Of a stretch of DNA of 64,000 nucleotides, positions 56,190 through 64,000 are shown piece after piece. This DNA is from Pseudomonas agarici. Its GTDB lineage: Bacteria; Pseudomonadota; Gammaproteobacteria; Pseudomonadales; Pseudomonadaceae. The DNA is taken from contig NZ_FOAR01000022.1 in assembly GCF_900109755.1 (NCBI RefSeq), positions 42,202-106,201 of the forward strand. The letters run 5' to 3'. Under the pieces are notes generated by a model. The model was not told where the DNA came from, did no database searches, and was given only the letters and a program-made list of their open reading frames with translations. Made by a program: the position numbers and the translations under genes. How positions within the stretch are numbered: position 1 is the stretch's first letter; each line of letters starts with the position of its first letter.

Positions 56190-58655
56190 GTGTCGTCATA
56201 CCCCCCCGAACCGCCTGCCAAACTTACCTCCCTGACCCAATTGCCGCCGCTCAAGCGCCTGATAGCCCGCGTGTTGGGCAGTGGCCTGAGCCGATTACGG
56301 GCACAGCACATGGCCTCTTGGTTGCAGGGCCAGGCGGATGGCTTTCGCAGTGGCCACAGCGCGGGAGTGGAATACGGTTATCAGGAAGGGCGCGCCGACG
56401 GCCTGGAGCAGGGACGCCAAATATTATTGATTCGCGATACCCGGCCCGCGCAGCACCAGGCGCCTGGAGTCGACGGTCATCTATTCGACGACTGGCGCCT
56501 GCCGCTGGGTGTTGAGCTGAAGAAGCTCATCAAGGCGGACATCGCCCGTCTGTTGCCGGCCCATGCGCAACCGAGCGCCGCGCAATGGAAAATGATCTTC
56601 AGTGATACGCCGTCTACCTCGGTGATCGCCGGGGCTGGCGCCGGTAAATCGACATCCCTGGTCCTGCGCATTCTCTTGCTGACCCACTACCTGGGCTTCG
56701 AGCTTGACTCGCTGACCGTCGTGACCTTTACCCGCGAGTCGCGCAAGGATTTCATCGCCAAGCTGATTGAGGTTTTTGCGTTATGGGGACATTCCCTCAG
56801 TCTCAGGGACGCCAGGAACGTGGTGCGCACTTTCCACTCGCAGATCCTGCCCATGGTCCGCAGTCTGCCGGATTTTGCCCAGTTGCAGGCGTTCGAGAAC
56901 CTCGGTACGCGCACGTTGTTCGAGGACGAAGGCGCCGACAGCAATCCCTTCGATCTGCGCATCAATGATGCCCAGCGCCAGCAGCTCAATGCCTGCTACC
57001 ACCGGCTGTACCGCGATGAGCCACGTTTTCGCGACGTTCTGGTACCGCTGTACAAGCAGGCGCTACAACTCAAGGAGCTGGAACAGGATCACCCGGATGT
57101 GCAGAAACGCATGGCGGTCACCGAACTCTCTTCCAGGCGCGACGAAGAGCTGTGCGATACCGTCGAGGACCTGTGGTTTCGCGCTGGCGCCTGGCCGATC
57201 GAGGGTATCGAGCCGAACCGCGAGACGGTCGATATCAACGGCTCGCCGTTTCATTGCCATGGCTATATCCCGCAGCTGGATGCTTGGGTAGTGCTGGGTT
57301 TCGATCAGCGCGAAAGTCCGCAGATCGCTCGCCCAGGCTCACGCTTGACGGTGCGCGCGGAATGGGCGGTCAAGCGCACCTTGTTTCAAGCTTTTTGCCG
57401 TAAGCCTTTGATATGGCTTGATAGTTATGAATCTGCAAAGCGCCTTCTATCCTCCTTGGATGGGGAGGCTATGGCTGGTCCCGGCTTTGATTACAAGGTC
57501 AAGGGCGAACTCGCCTCGGCACCGTTGCTCGATTGTTTTGTCATGGCGGCCGGGTTTATCGAGAACCTTGGCTTGGACGTCCATGTTGCGGTGGGCCAGA
57601 TGAGTTTTGCCCAGGATGACCCGGACCGATTCTTCTTCGAAGCCCTGAGTTTGTTCTGGAAGGCCCTGGAAACGCACTTGCTTGCGCAATCGCCGCCGAT
57701 CATGACCTATAACCGGATGTTCTCACTATTCGGCGAGAATAGCCCGGAAAACCAGGCATTGCTCAGCGACGAACTGTTGCGGCCGCTGTCGCACCTGATG
57801 ATCGACGAGTTTCAGGATGTTTCGCCGCAGATCGTCTCCTGGTTGCGGGCCAGCCTGCGGGAGATTCGTCGGCGCACTCCAGCCTTGCATGTCGGACGTG
57901 AGGCCCAACATTCGTCGTTGTTATGCGTGGGCGATGACTGGCAGTCGATCTATGGCTGGCGGGGCAGTTCACCCAAGTACTTCATGGAGTTCGCCAAGCA
58001 GTTCCCCTCGCCGATGACAACCCGGGTGATGCTGAGTGACAATTATCGCAGCCACCAACATATCATTGATGCTGCCGAGCATATTGTGCGGGCAGCTCCG
58101 ACCATCGCCGGGAAAAAAGCCAAGGTTGCGGGAGAAGCGAAGGATGCGCTGCCCGTGAATATCCTTGATCGGGATGACGCCGAGCTGGGCCAGCGCTTGG
58201 CAGGACACTATCGAAAGGGCGACAGTATCTTGATGTTGTTTCGAAGAAATAGTGATAAGTCATTGATAAGTGAGCATATTCAATCGATAGTTAATGTGGA
58301 TTCTAGTTTGCCCCGCGAACAGCGTCGGCTCAAGCAATTGACCTATCACAGCGCCAAGGGGTTGCAGGCCGATGTGGTGTTCCTGTTGGGTGATTGCCTG
58401 CACCTGACCCGTTCACCCTATAAGAACCAGGTCTACCGGATGGCGGGACTCGGCAAGGATGGCGATACCGAACCCTATGACACCGCGCAGAAAGATGAGA
58501 TCCTGCGCCTGGCTTATGTCGGGATCACCAGGGCGGTGAAACATTGCTATTGGTATCTGGATCGGCAGGAGGCCCAGGCGGCGAGCGCGCCCAAGGCATC
58601 CGATCGGATTGCTGGGGATAAGGCGTTTTTTGCCGATTTTCGTGTCAAGGCATAA
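56190..58655 (+). CDS. SF1 (UvrD/Rep-type) helicase with an N-terminal glycine-ladder segment
   Basis: This 821-residue protein starts at GTG 56190 (GGAG upstream). Helicase motifs are Walker A AGAGAGKST (about 146), VTFTRES, DEFQDVSPQ (motif II, about 538), GDDWQSIYGWRGS (motif III, about 580) and YVGITRAVKH (motif VI, about 777). Residues 47-75 carry glycine at every fourth position, 47 through 75 (eight glycines), as in FliH-type GxxxG repeats. The region between Walker A and motif II is longer than in UvrD and seems to hold an insert (about 260-440). It stands alone, with no nuclease partner. It probably works in DNA repair or recombination. Confidence 0.9.
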   Translation: MSSYPPEPPAKLTSLTQLPPLKRLIARVLGSGLSRLRAQHMASWLQGQADGFRSGHSAGVEYGYQEGRADGLEQGRQILLIRDTRPAQHQAPGVDGHLFDDWRLPLGVELKKLIKADIARLLPAHAQPSAAQWKMIFSDTPSTSVIAGAGAGKSTSLVLRILLLTHYLGFELDSLTVVTFTRESRKDFIAKLIEVFALWGHSLSLRDARNVVRTFHSQILPMVRSLPDFAQLQAFENLGTRTLFEDEGADSNPFDLRINDAQRQQLNACYHRLYRDEPRFRDVLVPLYKQALQLKELEQDHPDVQKRMAVTELSSRRDEELCDTVEDLWFRAGAWPIEGIEPNRETVDINGSPFHCHGYIPQLDAWVVLGFDQRESPQIARPGSRLTVRAEWAVKRTLFQAFCRKPLIWLDSYESAKRLLSSLDGEAMAGPGFDYKVKGELASAPLLDCFVMAAGFIENLGLDVHVAVGQMSFAQDDPDRFFFEALSLFWKALETHLLAQSPPIMTYNRMFSLFGENSPENQALLSDELLRPLSHLMIDEFQDVSPQIVSWLRASLREIRRRTPALHVGREAQHSSLLCVGDDWQSIYGWRGSSPKYFMEFAKQFPSPMTTRVMLSDNYRSHQHIIDAAEHIVRAAPTIAGKKAKVAGEAKDALPVNILDRDDAELGQRLAGHYRKGDSILMLFRRNSDKSLISEHIQSIVNVDSSLPREQRRLKQLTYHSAKGLQADVVFLLGDCLHLTRSPYKNQVYRMAGLGKDGDTEPYDTAQKDEILRLAYVGITRAVKHCYWYLDRQEAQAASAPKASDRIAGDKAFFADFRVKA

Positions 58656-58710
58656 ACCCGCATAGATAGACAGATGGTCACGCCTCATCGGGAGGACCGT
58701 GTCTAGGGGG

Positions 58711-59001
58711 TCAGGCCAGGGCTTTGAGGTTCTGGGGTGGCACAAAGGCCTCGAGTTCGGCCTCGATTGCCTCGATGATGCGTTCGACATCAGCAGCATT
58801 CATCACTGTGGCACAGGGTATTCCAGCAATGGCGATCAGGGTTTCGCCACTGGCCCGGTCGAACAGTCGGGCGATCATGCTGACGGGGGCGTCCATGGTG
58901 GCTTCGAAACCCAAGGGGTGAAAATGCCAGCGCATCAATTGGCAGGCATTGGGGAAGGTGACCTTGCTGAAAACTTGGCTCATGCTGCCCACCTGTTTCA
59001 T
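58711..59001 (-). CDS. Small DUF1652-like protein
   Basis: This 96-residue cytosolic protein has the same layout as the DUF1652 protein at 53037-53306: ACQLMRWHFHPLGFEATMD at the front, SMIARLFDR in the middle, then AIAGIPC and VERIIEAIEAELEAF at the end. ATG 59001 has AAAGGA eight bases upstream. Membership of DUF1652 is likely but not certain. Function unknown. Confidence 0.75.
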   Translation of the reverse strand: MKQVGSMSQVFSKVTFPNACQLMRWHFHPLGFEATMDAPVSMIARLFDRASGETLIAIAGIPCATVMNAADVERIIEAIEAELEAFVPPQNLKALA

Positions 59002-59736
59002 TGAACGCTTCCTTTCGCCTGCGGGTAGGAACGGAAGGACCTCATGGTCCAACCTGGCTCATGCTAAAAATAATATCCGTTCGCAGCAGGCAGGGGAGTT
59101 TTTTCAGGTCATTCGGCGATTGTTTTCGTGCAATTCGATCACTGTCATAGCTCACCTTCGTTGGCGTGCTCTGTATCCGACGACGACTCAAGTCCAGGTC
59201 ATCGGCGACGCTCCCTGCCCATCGGTACTAGGATCGCCATCATTTGTTACAGCTTGTAGAGTCTGGAATGCCGGTTTGACGAAATATCGGTTGAGAGCTG
59301 GATCAGCTCGATGACCCGATGAAGCCGGCATAGCTGCTCCAGGTCATCCACCCGTAGGACTCATCCCCTGAGCACGCCAGCAAAAATCAATGGTGGAGGG
59401 CGCCCCATAAGCGGTATCAGCAACTATGTGAAGTACCTCAACCACAATTCAGTGACCGACAATCTGATGGACTCGAAGCGATGCAGTTACATGGCTGAAC
59501 CGTTTTATTGATATCAAATAGCCATTTTTTTGGCGTCACCTGCATAGCCATTCGATTGTTTATCATTATTTAATGAAATTTTTACCTCTCACCCTGAATA
59601 AAGCATGAAGTCCTGCCGATATTGATAATAAGCCCGTGAGCTTTTCACAGATGCGATGTTGAAACTATCTGGCGCTAGATCCCGATAGACAAATGGCAGG
59701 GACGCTAGCAACCCCAATGTTCAGAGAGAGCTTCCC
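59002..59736. other. Long gap upstream of the second chemoreceptor
   Basis: No gene is recognised in these 735 bp. Short open frames exist (for example around 59377-59490) without ribosome-binding sites or family features. A GCCGATAT at 59615-59622 resembles the -10 of a flagellar sigma-28 promoter for the chemoreceptor gene. Confidence 0.5.
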
Positions 59737-61362
59737 ATGTCCCTACGTAATATGAATATCGCCCCTCGAGCCTTTCTCGGTTTTGCCTTTATCGCACTGT
59801 TAGTGGTGGTGTTGGGGGTGTTTGCACAAACGCGCATGACGGTGATCCGCCAGGTTTCGGTCAATATGCAGAGCCATCATCTGCCCGGTGTGGGTTATCT
59901 GGGGAATCTCATCGAGGGTGTCCTGCGGCTGCGCATCCTGTCCTTTCGCGTGCTGGTCAATCGCGAGCCAGCAGCACTACAGGAGGCCGATGCACGTATT
60001 ACGTTCCTGACGAACAAGATCCGCAAGGACCAGAAGAGCTATGCCGGTCTCCCCTCAGCGGGAGAGGAGTTGGCCAAGTACAAGGAGTTTGCCGCGACCC
60101 TGGAAAGCTATCTCGAGAACCAGGCGCGAATGCTTGAGCTGTCACGGCAGAACAAGCTCGATGAGCTGCGCTTGCTGATCAATAGCCAAATCAAGGCCGG
60201 TACCGACTTGATGGGTGTGCAACTCAATCAGTTGGTTGAGATCAATAAGGCTGGGGCGGCGCAGGCATCGGAGCTGGCGGGACAGGAATATGACGGCGCC
60301 AGCCTGGGCATTATCACCGTATCGGTCGTCGCCGCACTGATGACCGTGTTGCTCGCATGGTTGCTGACCCGCAGTATTGTCGCTCCTTTGAACAAGGCGC
60401 TGATCGCGGCCGAGGCCATTGCCGGTGGTAATCTGGCCCAACCGATCGAGGTTGCTGGCAGAGATGAACCGGCACGTTTACTCACGGCGTTGTCGGCCAT
60501 GCAGGGCAACCTACGCAAGACCATCGAACAGATTGCCGGTTCGGCCACCCAACTGGCCTCGGCGGCGCAAGAGCTCAACACGGCGACCGAGGAAGCTTCG
60601 CGCGGGCTGCAACAGCAGAACAATGAAATCGAACAGGCAGCCACCGCCGTCAACGAGATGACCAGTGCCGTAGAGGAAGTGGCGCGCAACGCCGTCTCCA
60701 CCTCCGAAGCCTCCCAGCAATCCAATCTGGCGGCGCGCGAAGGTCGCGACCGAGTGGTCGAAACCGTCGAGGCGATCCAGGCCATGAGCCAGAACGTGCA
60801 AAGCACCTCAATACTGATCGAAGGGTTGGCGACCCAGGGCCGCGACATCGGTCAGGTACTGGACGTGATCCGGGCGATAGCCGAGCAGACCAACCTGCTG
60901 GCACTCAACGCCGCCATCGAAGCGGCTCGTGCCGGTGAGGCCGGTCGTGGTTTTGCCGTAGTGGCCGACGAAGTACGGGCCCTGGCCCATCGTACCCAGC
61001 AGTCGACTCGGGAAATCGAACAGATGGTGGCCGGGATCCAGAACGGCACGGGCGAAGCGGTGCAATCGATGCATCAGAGCAATCAACGAACCCAAAACAC
61101 CCTGGAAATGGCCCGTGCCGCCGGTGCCGCCCTGGAGCAGATCACTCATTCGATCAATCTGATCAACGAGCGCAATCTGGTGATTGCCAGCGCTTCGGAA
61201 GAGCAGGCGCAAGTCTCTCGGGAGGTCGATCGCAATCTGGTGAACATCCGCGATCTGGCGACCCAATCGGCTGCGGGAGCTAACCAGACCAGTGTGGCCA
61301 GTCATGAGCTATCGCGCCTCGCAGTGGACCTGAATGCGATGGTGGCGGGCTTCGTTATCTAA
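59737..61362 (+). CDS. Methyl-accepting chemotaxis protein
   Basis: This 541-residue chemoreceptor has TM1 (residues about 12-30), a helical periplasmic sensor to about 190, TM2 (about 193-213) and a HAMP region. The signalling hairpin has the tip AEQTNLLALNAAIEAARAGE, and the chain ends NAMVAGFVI. It should signal through CheW/CheA. The ligand is unknown. GAGAG precedes ATG 59737. It has a different sensor from the chemoreceptor at 16269-17906. Confidence 0.96.
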   Translation: MSLRNMNIAPRAFLGFAFIALLVVVLGVFAQTRMTVIRQVSVNMQSHHLPGVGYLGNLIEGVLRLRILSFRVLVNREPAALQEADARITFLTNKIRKDQKSYAGLPSAGEELAKYKEFAATLESYLENQARMLELSRQNKLDELRLLINSQIKAGTDLMGVQLNQLVEINKAGAAQASELAGQEYDGASLGIITVSVVAALMTVLLAWLLTRSIVAPLNKALIAAEAIAGGNLAQPIEVAGRDEPARLLTALSAMQGNLRKTIEQIAGSATQLASAAQELNTATEEASRGLQQQNNEIEQAATAVNEMTSAVEEVARNAVSTSEASQQSNLAAREGRDRVVETVEAIQAMSQNVQSTSILIEGLATQGRDIGQVLDVIRAIAEQTNLLALNAAIEAARAGEAGRGFAVVADEVRALAHRTQQSTREIEQMVAGIQNGTGEAVQSMHQSNQRTQNTLEMARAAGAALEQITHSINLINERNLVIASASEEQAQVSREVDRNLVNIRDLATQSAAGANQTSVASHELSRLAVDLNAMVAGFVI

Positions 61363-61377
61363 AGGATCGAGGCTGAT

Positions 61378-61409
61378 CGTTCCCACGTCGAACCGTTTGC
61401 GTGGGAACG
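61378..61409. terminator. Inverted repeat of the common Pseudomonas GTTCCCACG type
   Basis: CGTTCCCACG (61378-61387) pairs with CGTGGGAACG (61400-61409), a stem-loop seen repeatedly at gene ends in this genus. It probably terminates the chemoreceptor transcript. Confidence 0.7.
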
Positions 61410-61512
61410 CCTATCAAGATGCCAGGAAGGGAGGTGGTATCGGGCGATATTTAAAAGTCCGCGGCGCCAGGAGGTTGTTCAATGGGTTGTCTTACATTGA
61501 TAGGGTATAAAC

Positions 61513-62958
61513 GTGTCGAGCACCATTGAAGTCGCCAATCTGCAAGCAGGCAATGTTGGAGGCAGCCAGCAGCATCTTCTTTCAACCGTTCGTGAGTTCA
61601 GTGCCAAGTCTGAGCGCCCAGGGGGAATGACAGTCAATGGGAAACCCTCTTATTCAGTGGATCAAGCCGCGACGAATCTGTTGAAGGGCTCAACGCCTTG
61701 GGCGGACATTGATAAGAACGGGAAAATAGAGCTGACCTACAGCTTTCCGAGAGAGTCGCAACTGCAGTCCAATGATGATTATTATGCGTTGGATATCGCC
61801 GGACTCAGGGAATTCAGCCCCTTGCAAAAGGCTCAGGCGGTGTTGGCCATGCAATCCTGGTCGGACGCCGCCAATCTCTGGTTTTCCGAAGCGCCACAGG
61901 GTGGCGACGGTCATATCACCTTTGGCAATTACAAGGTCGGGCTCGGCGCCGCCCAGACCATTCGCCCGGGGGATGCATCGGGATTGGGTGGGCAGTCCTG
62001 GTACAGCATTGCTGAAGGATATGCTGACAACAACAGTCCGGGACTGAACAACAATGGTCGACAGACCTTGACCCATGAAGTCGGCCATGCACTGGGTTTG
62101 CCACATCCCGGCAACTATAACGGAGCAGGCGTGAGCTACACGAGCAATGCCGGCTATGCGCAGGACACGTTGGGTTATAGCGTGATGAGCTACTGGAGCG
62201 AAGCCTCCAGCGGCCAGGACTTCACTCGCGATGCCGCCACCTTCTACGCGTCTGCCCCCTTGATGGACGACATCGCGGCCATTCAGAAACTCTACGGCGC
62301 CAATTGGAGCACCCGTGCCGACGATACCACCTATGGCTTCAATTCCAATGCGGGGCGCGACTTCCTGAGTGCATCTCAATCCTCGGATGCCTTGGTCTTT
62401 TGTGTCTGGGACGGCGGCGGTGAAGACACTCTGGATTTCTCCGGCTTCACCCAGAACCAGAAGATCAACCTGAATGCCGGCTCGTTCTCCGACGTAGGGG
62501 GCATGGTCGGCAATATCTCCATTGCCCAGGGCGTCATGGTGGAGCATGCCACTGGCGGTGCGGGTCATGACCTGTTGCTCGGCAACGATGGAGTCAACGA
62601 GCTGCGCGGCGGTGCCGGCAACGACATCCTCCATGGCGCGGGCGGGGCGGACAAACTGTGGGGCGGGGCGGGCAACGATACCTTCGTATTTATCGTCGTT
62701 TCCGACTCGGCGCTGAATGCCGGCGATCGGATCATGGATTTTGTCAGCGGCCAGGACAAAATCGATCTGTCGGGGATCACCCAGGGTTCGGCGCTGAACT
62801 TCGTCAATGCCTTTACCGGGCATGCTGGCGATGCGGTGCTGAGTTACGTGGCGAGTACCGGCCTGGGCACCCTGGCGATCGATTTCTCGGGGCATGGCGT
62901 GGCGGACTTCCTGGTCACCACGGTGGGGCAGGCAGCAGTCACGGATATCGTCGCCTGA
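61513..62958 (+). CDS. Serralysin-family RTX metalloprotease
   Basis: This 481-residue secreted protease starts at GTG 61513 (AGGG upstream). It has the zinc motif HEVGHALGLPH (about residue 190), the Met-turn SVMSYW with its Tyr ligand, RTX repeats GGAGHDLLL, GGAGNDILH and GGAGNDTF, and the hydrophobic C-terminal type I secretion signal. It lacks an N-terminal signal peptide, as expected. It is full length and looks functional. Neither an AprI-type inhibitor nor aprDEF exporter genes lie beside it. A Cys (VFCVWDGGG) is unusual, since serralysins normally have none. Confidence 0.95.
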   Translation: MSSTIEVANLQAGNVGGSQQHLLSTVREFSAKSERPGGMTVNGKPSYSVDQAATNLLKGSTPWADIDKNGKIELTYSFPRESQLQSNDDYYALDIAGLREFSPLQKAQAVLAMQSWSDAANLWFSEAPQGGDGHITFGNYKVGLGAAQTIRPGDASGLGGQSWYSIAEGYADNNSPGLNNNGRQTLTHEVGHALGLPHPGNYNGAGVSYTSNAGYAQDTLGYSVMSYWSEASSGQDFTRDAATFYASAPLMDDIAAIQKLYGANWSTRADDTTYGFNSNAGRDFLSASQSSDALVFCVWDGGGEDTLDFSGFTQNQKINLNAGSFSDVGGMVGNISIAQGVMVEHATGGAGHDLLLGNDGVNELRGGAGNDILHGAGGADKLWGGAGNDTFVFIVVSDSALNAGDRIMDFVSGQDKIDLSGITQGSALNFVNAFTGHAGDAVLSYVASTGLGTLAIDFSGHGVADFLVTTVGQAAVTDIVA

Positions 62959-62971
62959 GTCGGTAAAGCAG

Positions 62972-62993
62972 GAGGCGGCGTTCGCGCTGCCTC
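62972..62993 (+). terminator. UUCG-tetraloop hairpin after the serralysin
   Basis: GAGGCGGCG (62972-62980) pairs with CGCTGCCTC (62985-62993), with one G-T pair, closed by TTCG. It lies 14 bp after the stop and is very stable. Confidence 0.8.
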
Positions 62994-63118
62994 TTCCAAA
63001 GCCCTATTACCTCTGATCAGAGCTCTTTTCGAAATTTGGAAACGACGAGTAGGACACCAAGACCAAGTTATTTGGTGGCAATTAATAGAGCTGTTTTAAT
63101 CGCCTATTATTCCTAGCT

Positions 63119-63180
63119 CTTCACCTTCCTTGGTCTAAGTTTCCATCCAGTGGATCCAACTTAGACCAAGGAAGGTGAAG
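63119..63180. repeat. Perfect 23-bp inverted repeat
   Basis: The arm at 63119-63141 is the exact reverse complement of 63158-63180, with a 16-base loop. The right arm includes the GAAGGTGAAG ribosome-binding site of the following decayed oxidoreductase. It is far longer than ordinary terminators and points to an inverted duplication. Confidence 0.95.
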
Positions 63181-63181
63181 A

Positions 63182-63570
63182 ATGGGCAAGCAGATTATTA
63201 TTGTCGGTGCAGGGGTTGGTGGCACGATGCTCTCCAACCATTTGGTCAGCAAACATGCGGTATCGCTCCGTTGGAGACGATCTTGATGTTCGACGATTTC
63301 CTGCGTTGTCGTAGTGTCCGAAATAAACTTGAAATTATTTACACCTACGCTACTACCACTCTGCTCCGCCATAATTTCTGGTGCTTACAGCGACCAACCG
63401 GCGAGATTGTGCCAAGTATCTTCGAGCAGAAAAACATTCGCTTTCAGCGTGATTTTACCTTGGATGAAGTCGGTCCGGAGCGGCGTATCGCCTACTTCGA
63501 AAAGGCCGGTTGCGACCCCTCGCATCGCTACCGAAATCCGCCTGGGGGCGCCGCCCTGTGCAGTGTATGA
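63182..63570 (+). pseudogene. Decayed FAD/NAD-dependent oxidoreductase (sulfide:quinone reductase-like)
   Basis: ATG 63182 begins a Rossmann dinucleotide fold (KQIIIVGAGVGGTMLSNHL) in one frame, which ends at a TGA after about 34 codons. From about 63265 another frame gives a segment typical of the middle of the same family (LETILMFDDFLRCRSVRNKL, then SIFEQKNIRFQRDFTLDE) up to 63570. Most of the first 150 residues and the C-terminus are missing. It is a clear remnant. Confidence 0.75.
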
Positions 63571-63651
63571 CGAGCACCCATTGTGGAGTAGCACTGATAT
63601 TTGGAACACGGCATGTCATTGGAAAGCAACTTTCACCTAAAGGACTAGCTC

Positions 63652-64000
63652 ATGATTATCAAGCCTCAGCCGTCAACGGCAAGGACTGCCAATACCCAAT
63701 GGGATCCCCAGGCATATCTCAAATTTGCCCGTCTGCGAGAACGACCAGTGGTGGAGTTGTTGAACCAGGTCAGTCTGGAACATCCTAAACGAATCTATGA
63801 CTTGGGGTGCGGCACCGGGATTGCAACTCAATTGTTGGCCACGCGCTGGCCACAGGCCGATCTGACGGGAGTGGACAGCTCGACGGAGATGCTTAAAGAA
63901 GCCAAGAGCTTGCCAATCAAAGCGTTTTGGCAGGCATGCGACCTACAAGTCTGGAAGGCCGATCAGCGAGCAGACCTGTTGTTTGCAGCGGCGGTGCTGC
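63652..64000 (+). CDS. tam: Trans-aconitate methyltransferase-like protein, partial
   Basis: The first 116 residues are visible before the right edge. They show a class I SAM methyltransferase with motif I IYDLGCGTGIATQLL, motif II DLTGVDSST and an N-terminus (NTQWDPQAYLKFARLRERP) typical of trans-aconitate 2-methyltransferase. ATG 63652 has AAAGGA seven bases upstream. The remainder lies outside the window. Confidence 0.85.
   Translation, partial: MIIKPQPSTARTANTQWDPQAYLKFARLRERPVVELLNQVSLEHPKRIYDLGCGTGIATQLLATRWPQADLTGVDSSTEMLKEAKSLPIKAFWQACDLQVWKADQRADLLFAAAVL

Noticed and set aside
59377..59513. Short frames that first looked like a transposase remnant
   Set aside because: No catalytic motif or terminal repeat could be found, and the frames contain early stops.
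63510..63788. Plus-strand frame overlapping the methyltransferase start
   Set aside because: It runs across the methyltransferase start in another frame and has no ribosome-binding site or recognisable product.

Overview
The window is about 64 kb of a high-GC gammaproteobacterial chromosome. It is almost certainly Pseudomonas, probably the fluorescens group. The evidence is two Pseudomonas-style DUF1652-type small proteins, a PssA-type phosphatidylserine synthase, an MdtABC/OprM-type efflux operon, an EfeUOB iron system, an RTX serralysin and the overall codon usage. I see no rRNA, tRNA, CRISPR array or complete insertion sequence. Both ends cut through genes.

Layout. 1-4.7 kb: a minus-strand two-partner-secretion transporter (TpsB) whose reading frame continues without a stop into a second, porin-like beta-barrel and off the left edge. 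It is preceded by a lipoprotein alpha/beta hydrolase and a divergent SleB-like cell-wall hydrolase. 4.7-12 kb: a Tat-exported dienelactone hydrolase, an AT-richer orphan gene, a pstSCAB phosphate transporter without phoU, and an aldo/keto reductase. 12-19.5 kb: glycerate kinase, nicotinamidase, cytochrome b561, an NTF2-like protein, a chemoreceptor and PssA. 19.6-21.4 kb: a secreted metzincin protease gene with three 57-codon repeats, interrupted by one in-frame TAA. 21.5-25.8 kb: an efe iron operon with two different EfeO-type proteins behind a clear Fur box. 25.9-28.6 kb: an Asp/Glu racemase, a small protein and a tandem pair of tpx genes, each with its own terminator. 28.7-37.7 kb: an mdtABC-OMF efflux operon joined by ATGA overlaps.

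38.4-39.5 kb: PnuC with a NadR-type kinase. With pncA at 13.7 kb this gives two NAD salvage entries. 39.8-47 kb: UppP, YjbR, a LysR/azoreductase divergent pair, a secreted hydrolase, an MFS transporter and the ABC-F protein YbiT. 47.1-47.3 kb: a tyrosine-recombinase C-terminal remnant. 47.7-52.6 kb: a classical autotransporter with a roughly 20-residue repeat passenger, a small secreted protein, a PQQ-type aldose dehydrogenase and ecotin. 53-58.7 kb: a DUF1652 protein, phosphoglucomutase, pirin, and an SF1 helicase whose N-terminus carries eight glycines at exact four-residue spacing. 58.7-64 kb: a second DUF1652-like protein, a long gap, a second chemoreceptor, an orphan serralysin, a 23-bp perfect inverted repeat running into the ribosome-binding site of a decayed FAD oxidoreductase, and the start of a trans-aconitate-type methyltransferase.

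The unifying themes are envelope and secretion functions, metal and phosphate uptake, and NAD salvage. I see no obvious defence island or prophage. The strongest candidate for something undescribed is the TpsB-porin double-barrel fusion at the left edge. Next come the glycine-ladder helicase, the nonsense-split metalloprotease and the tandem tpx units.
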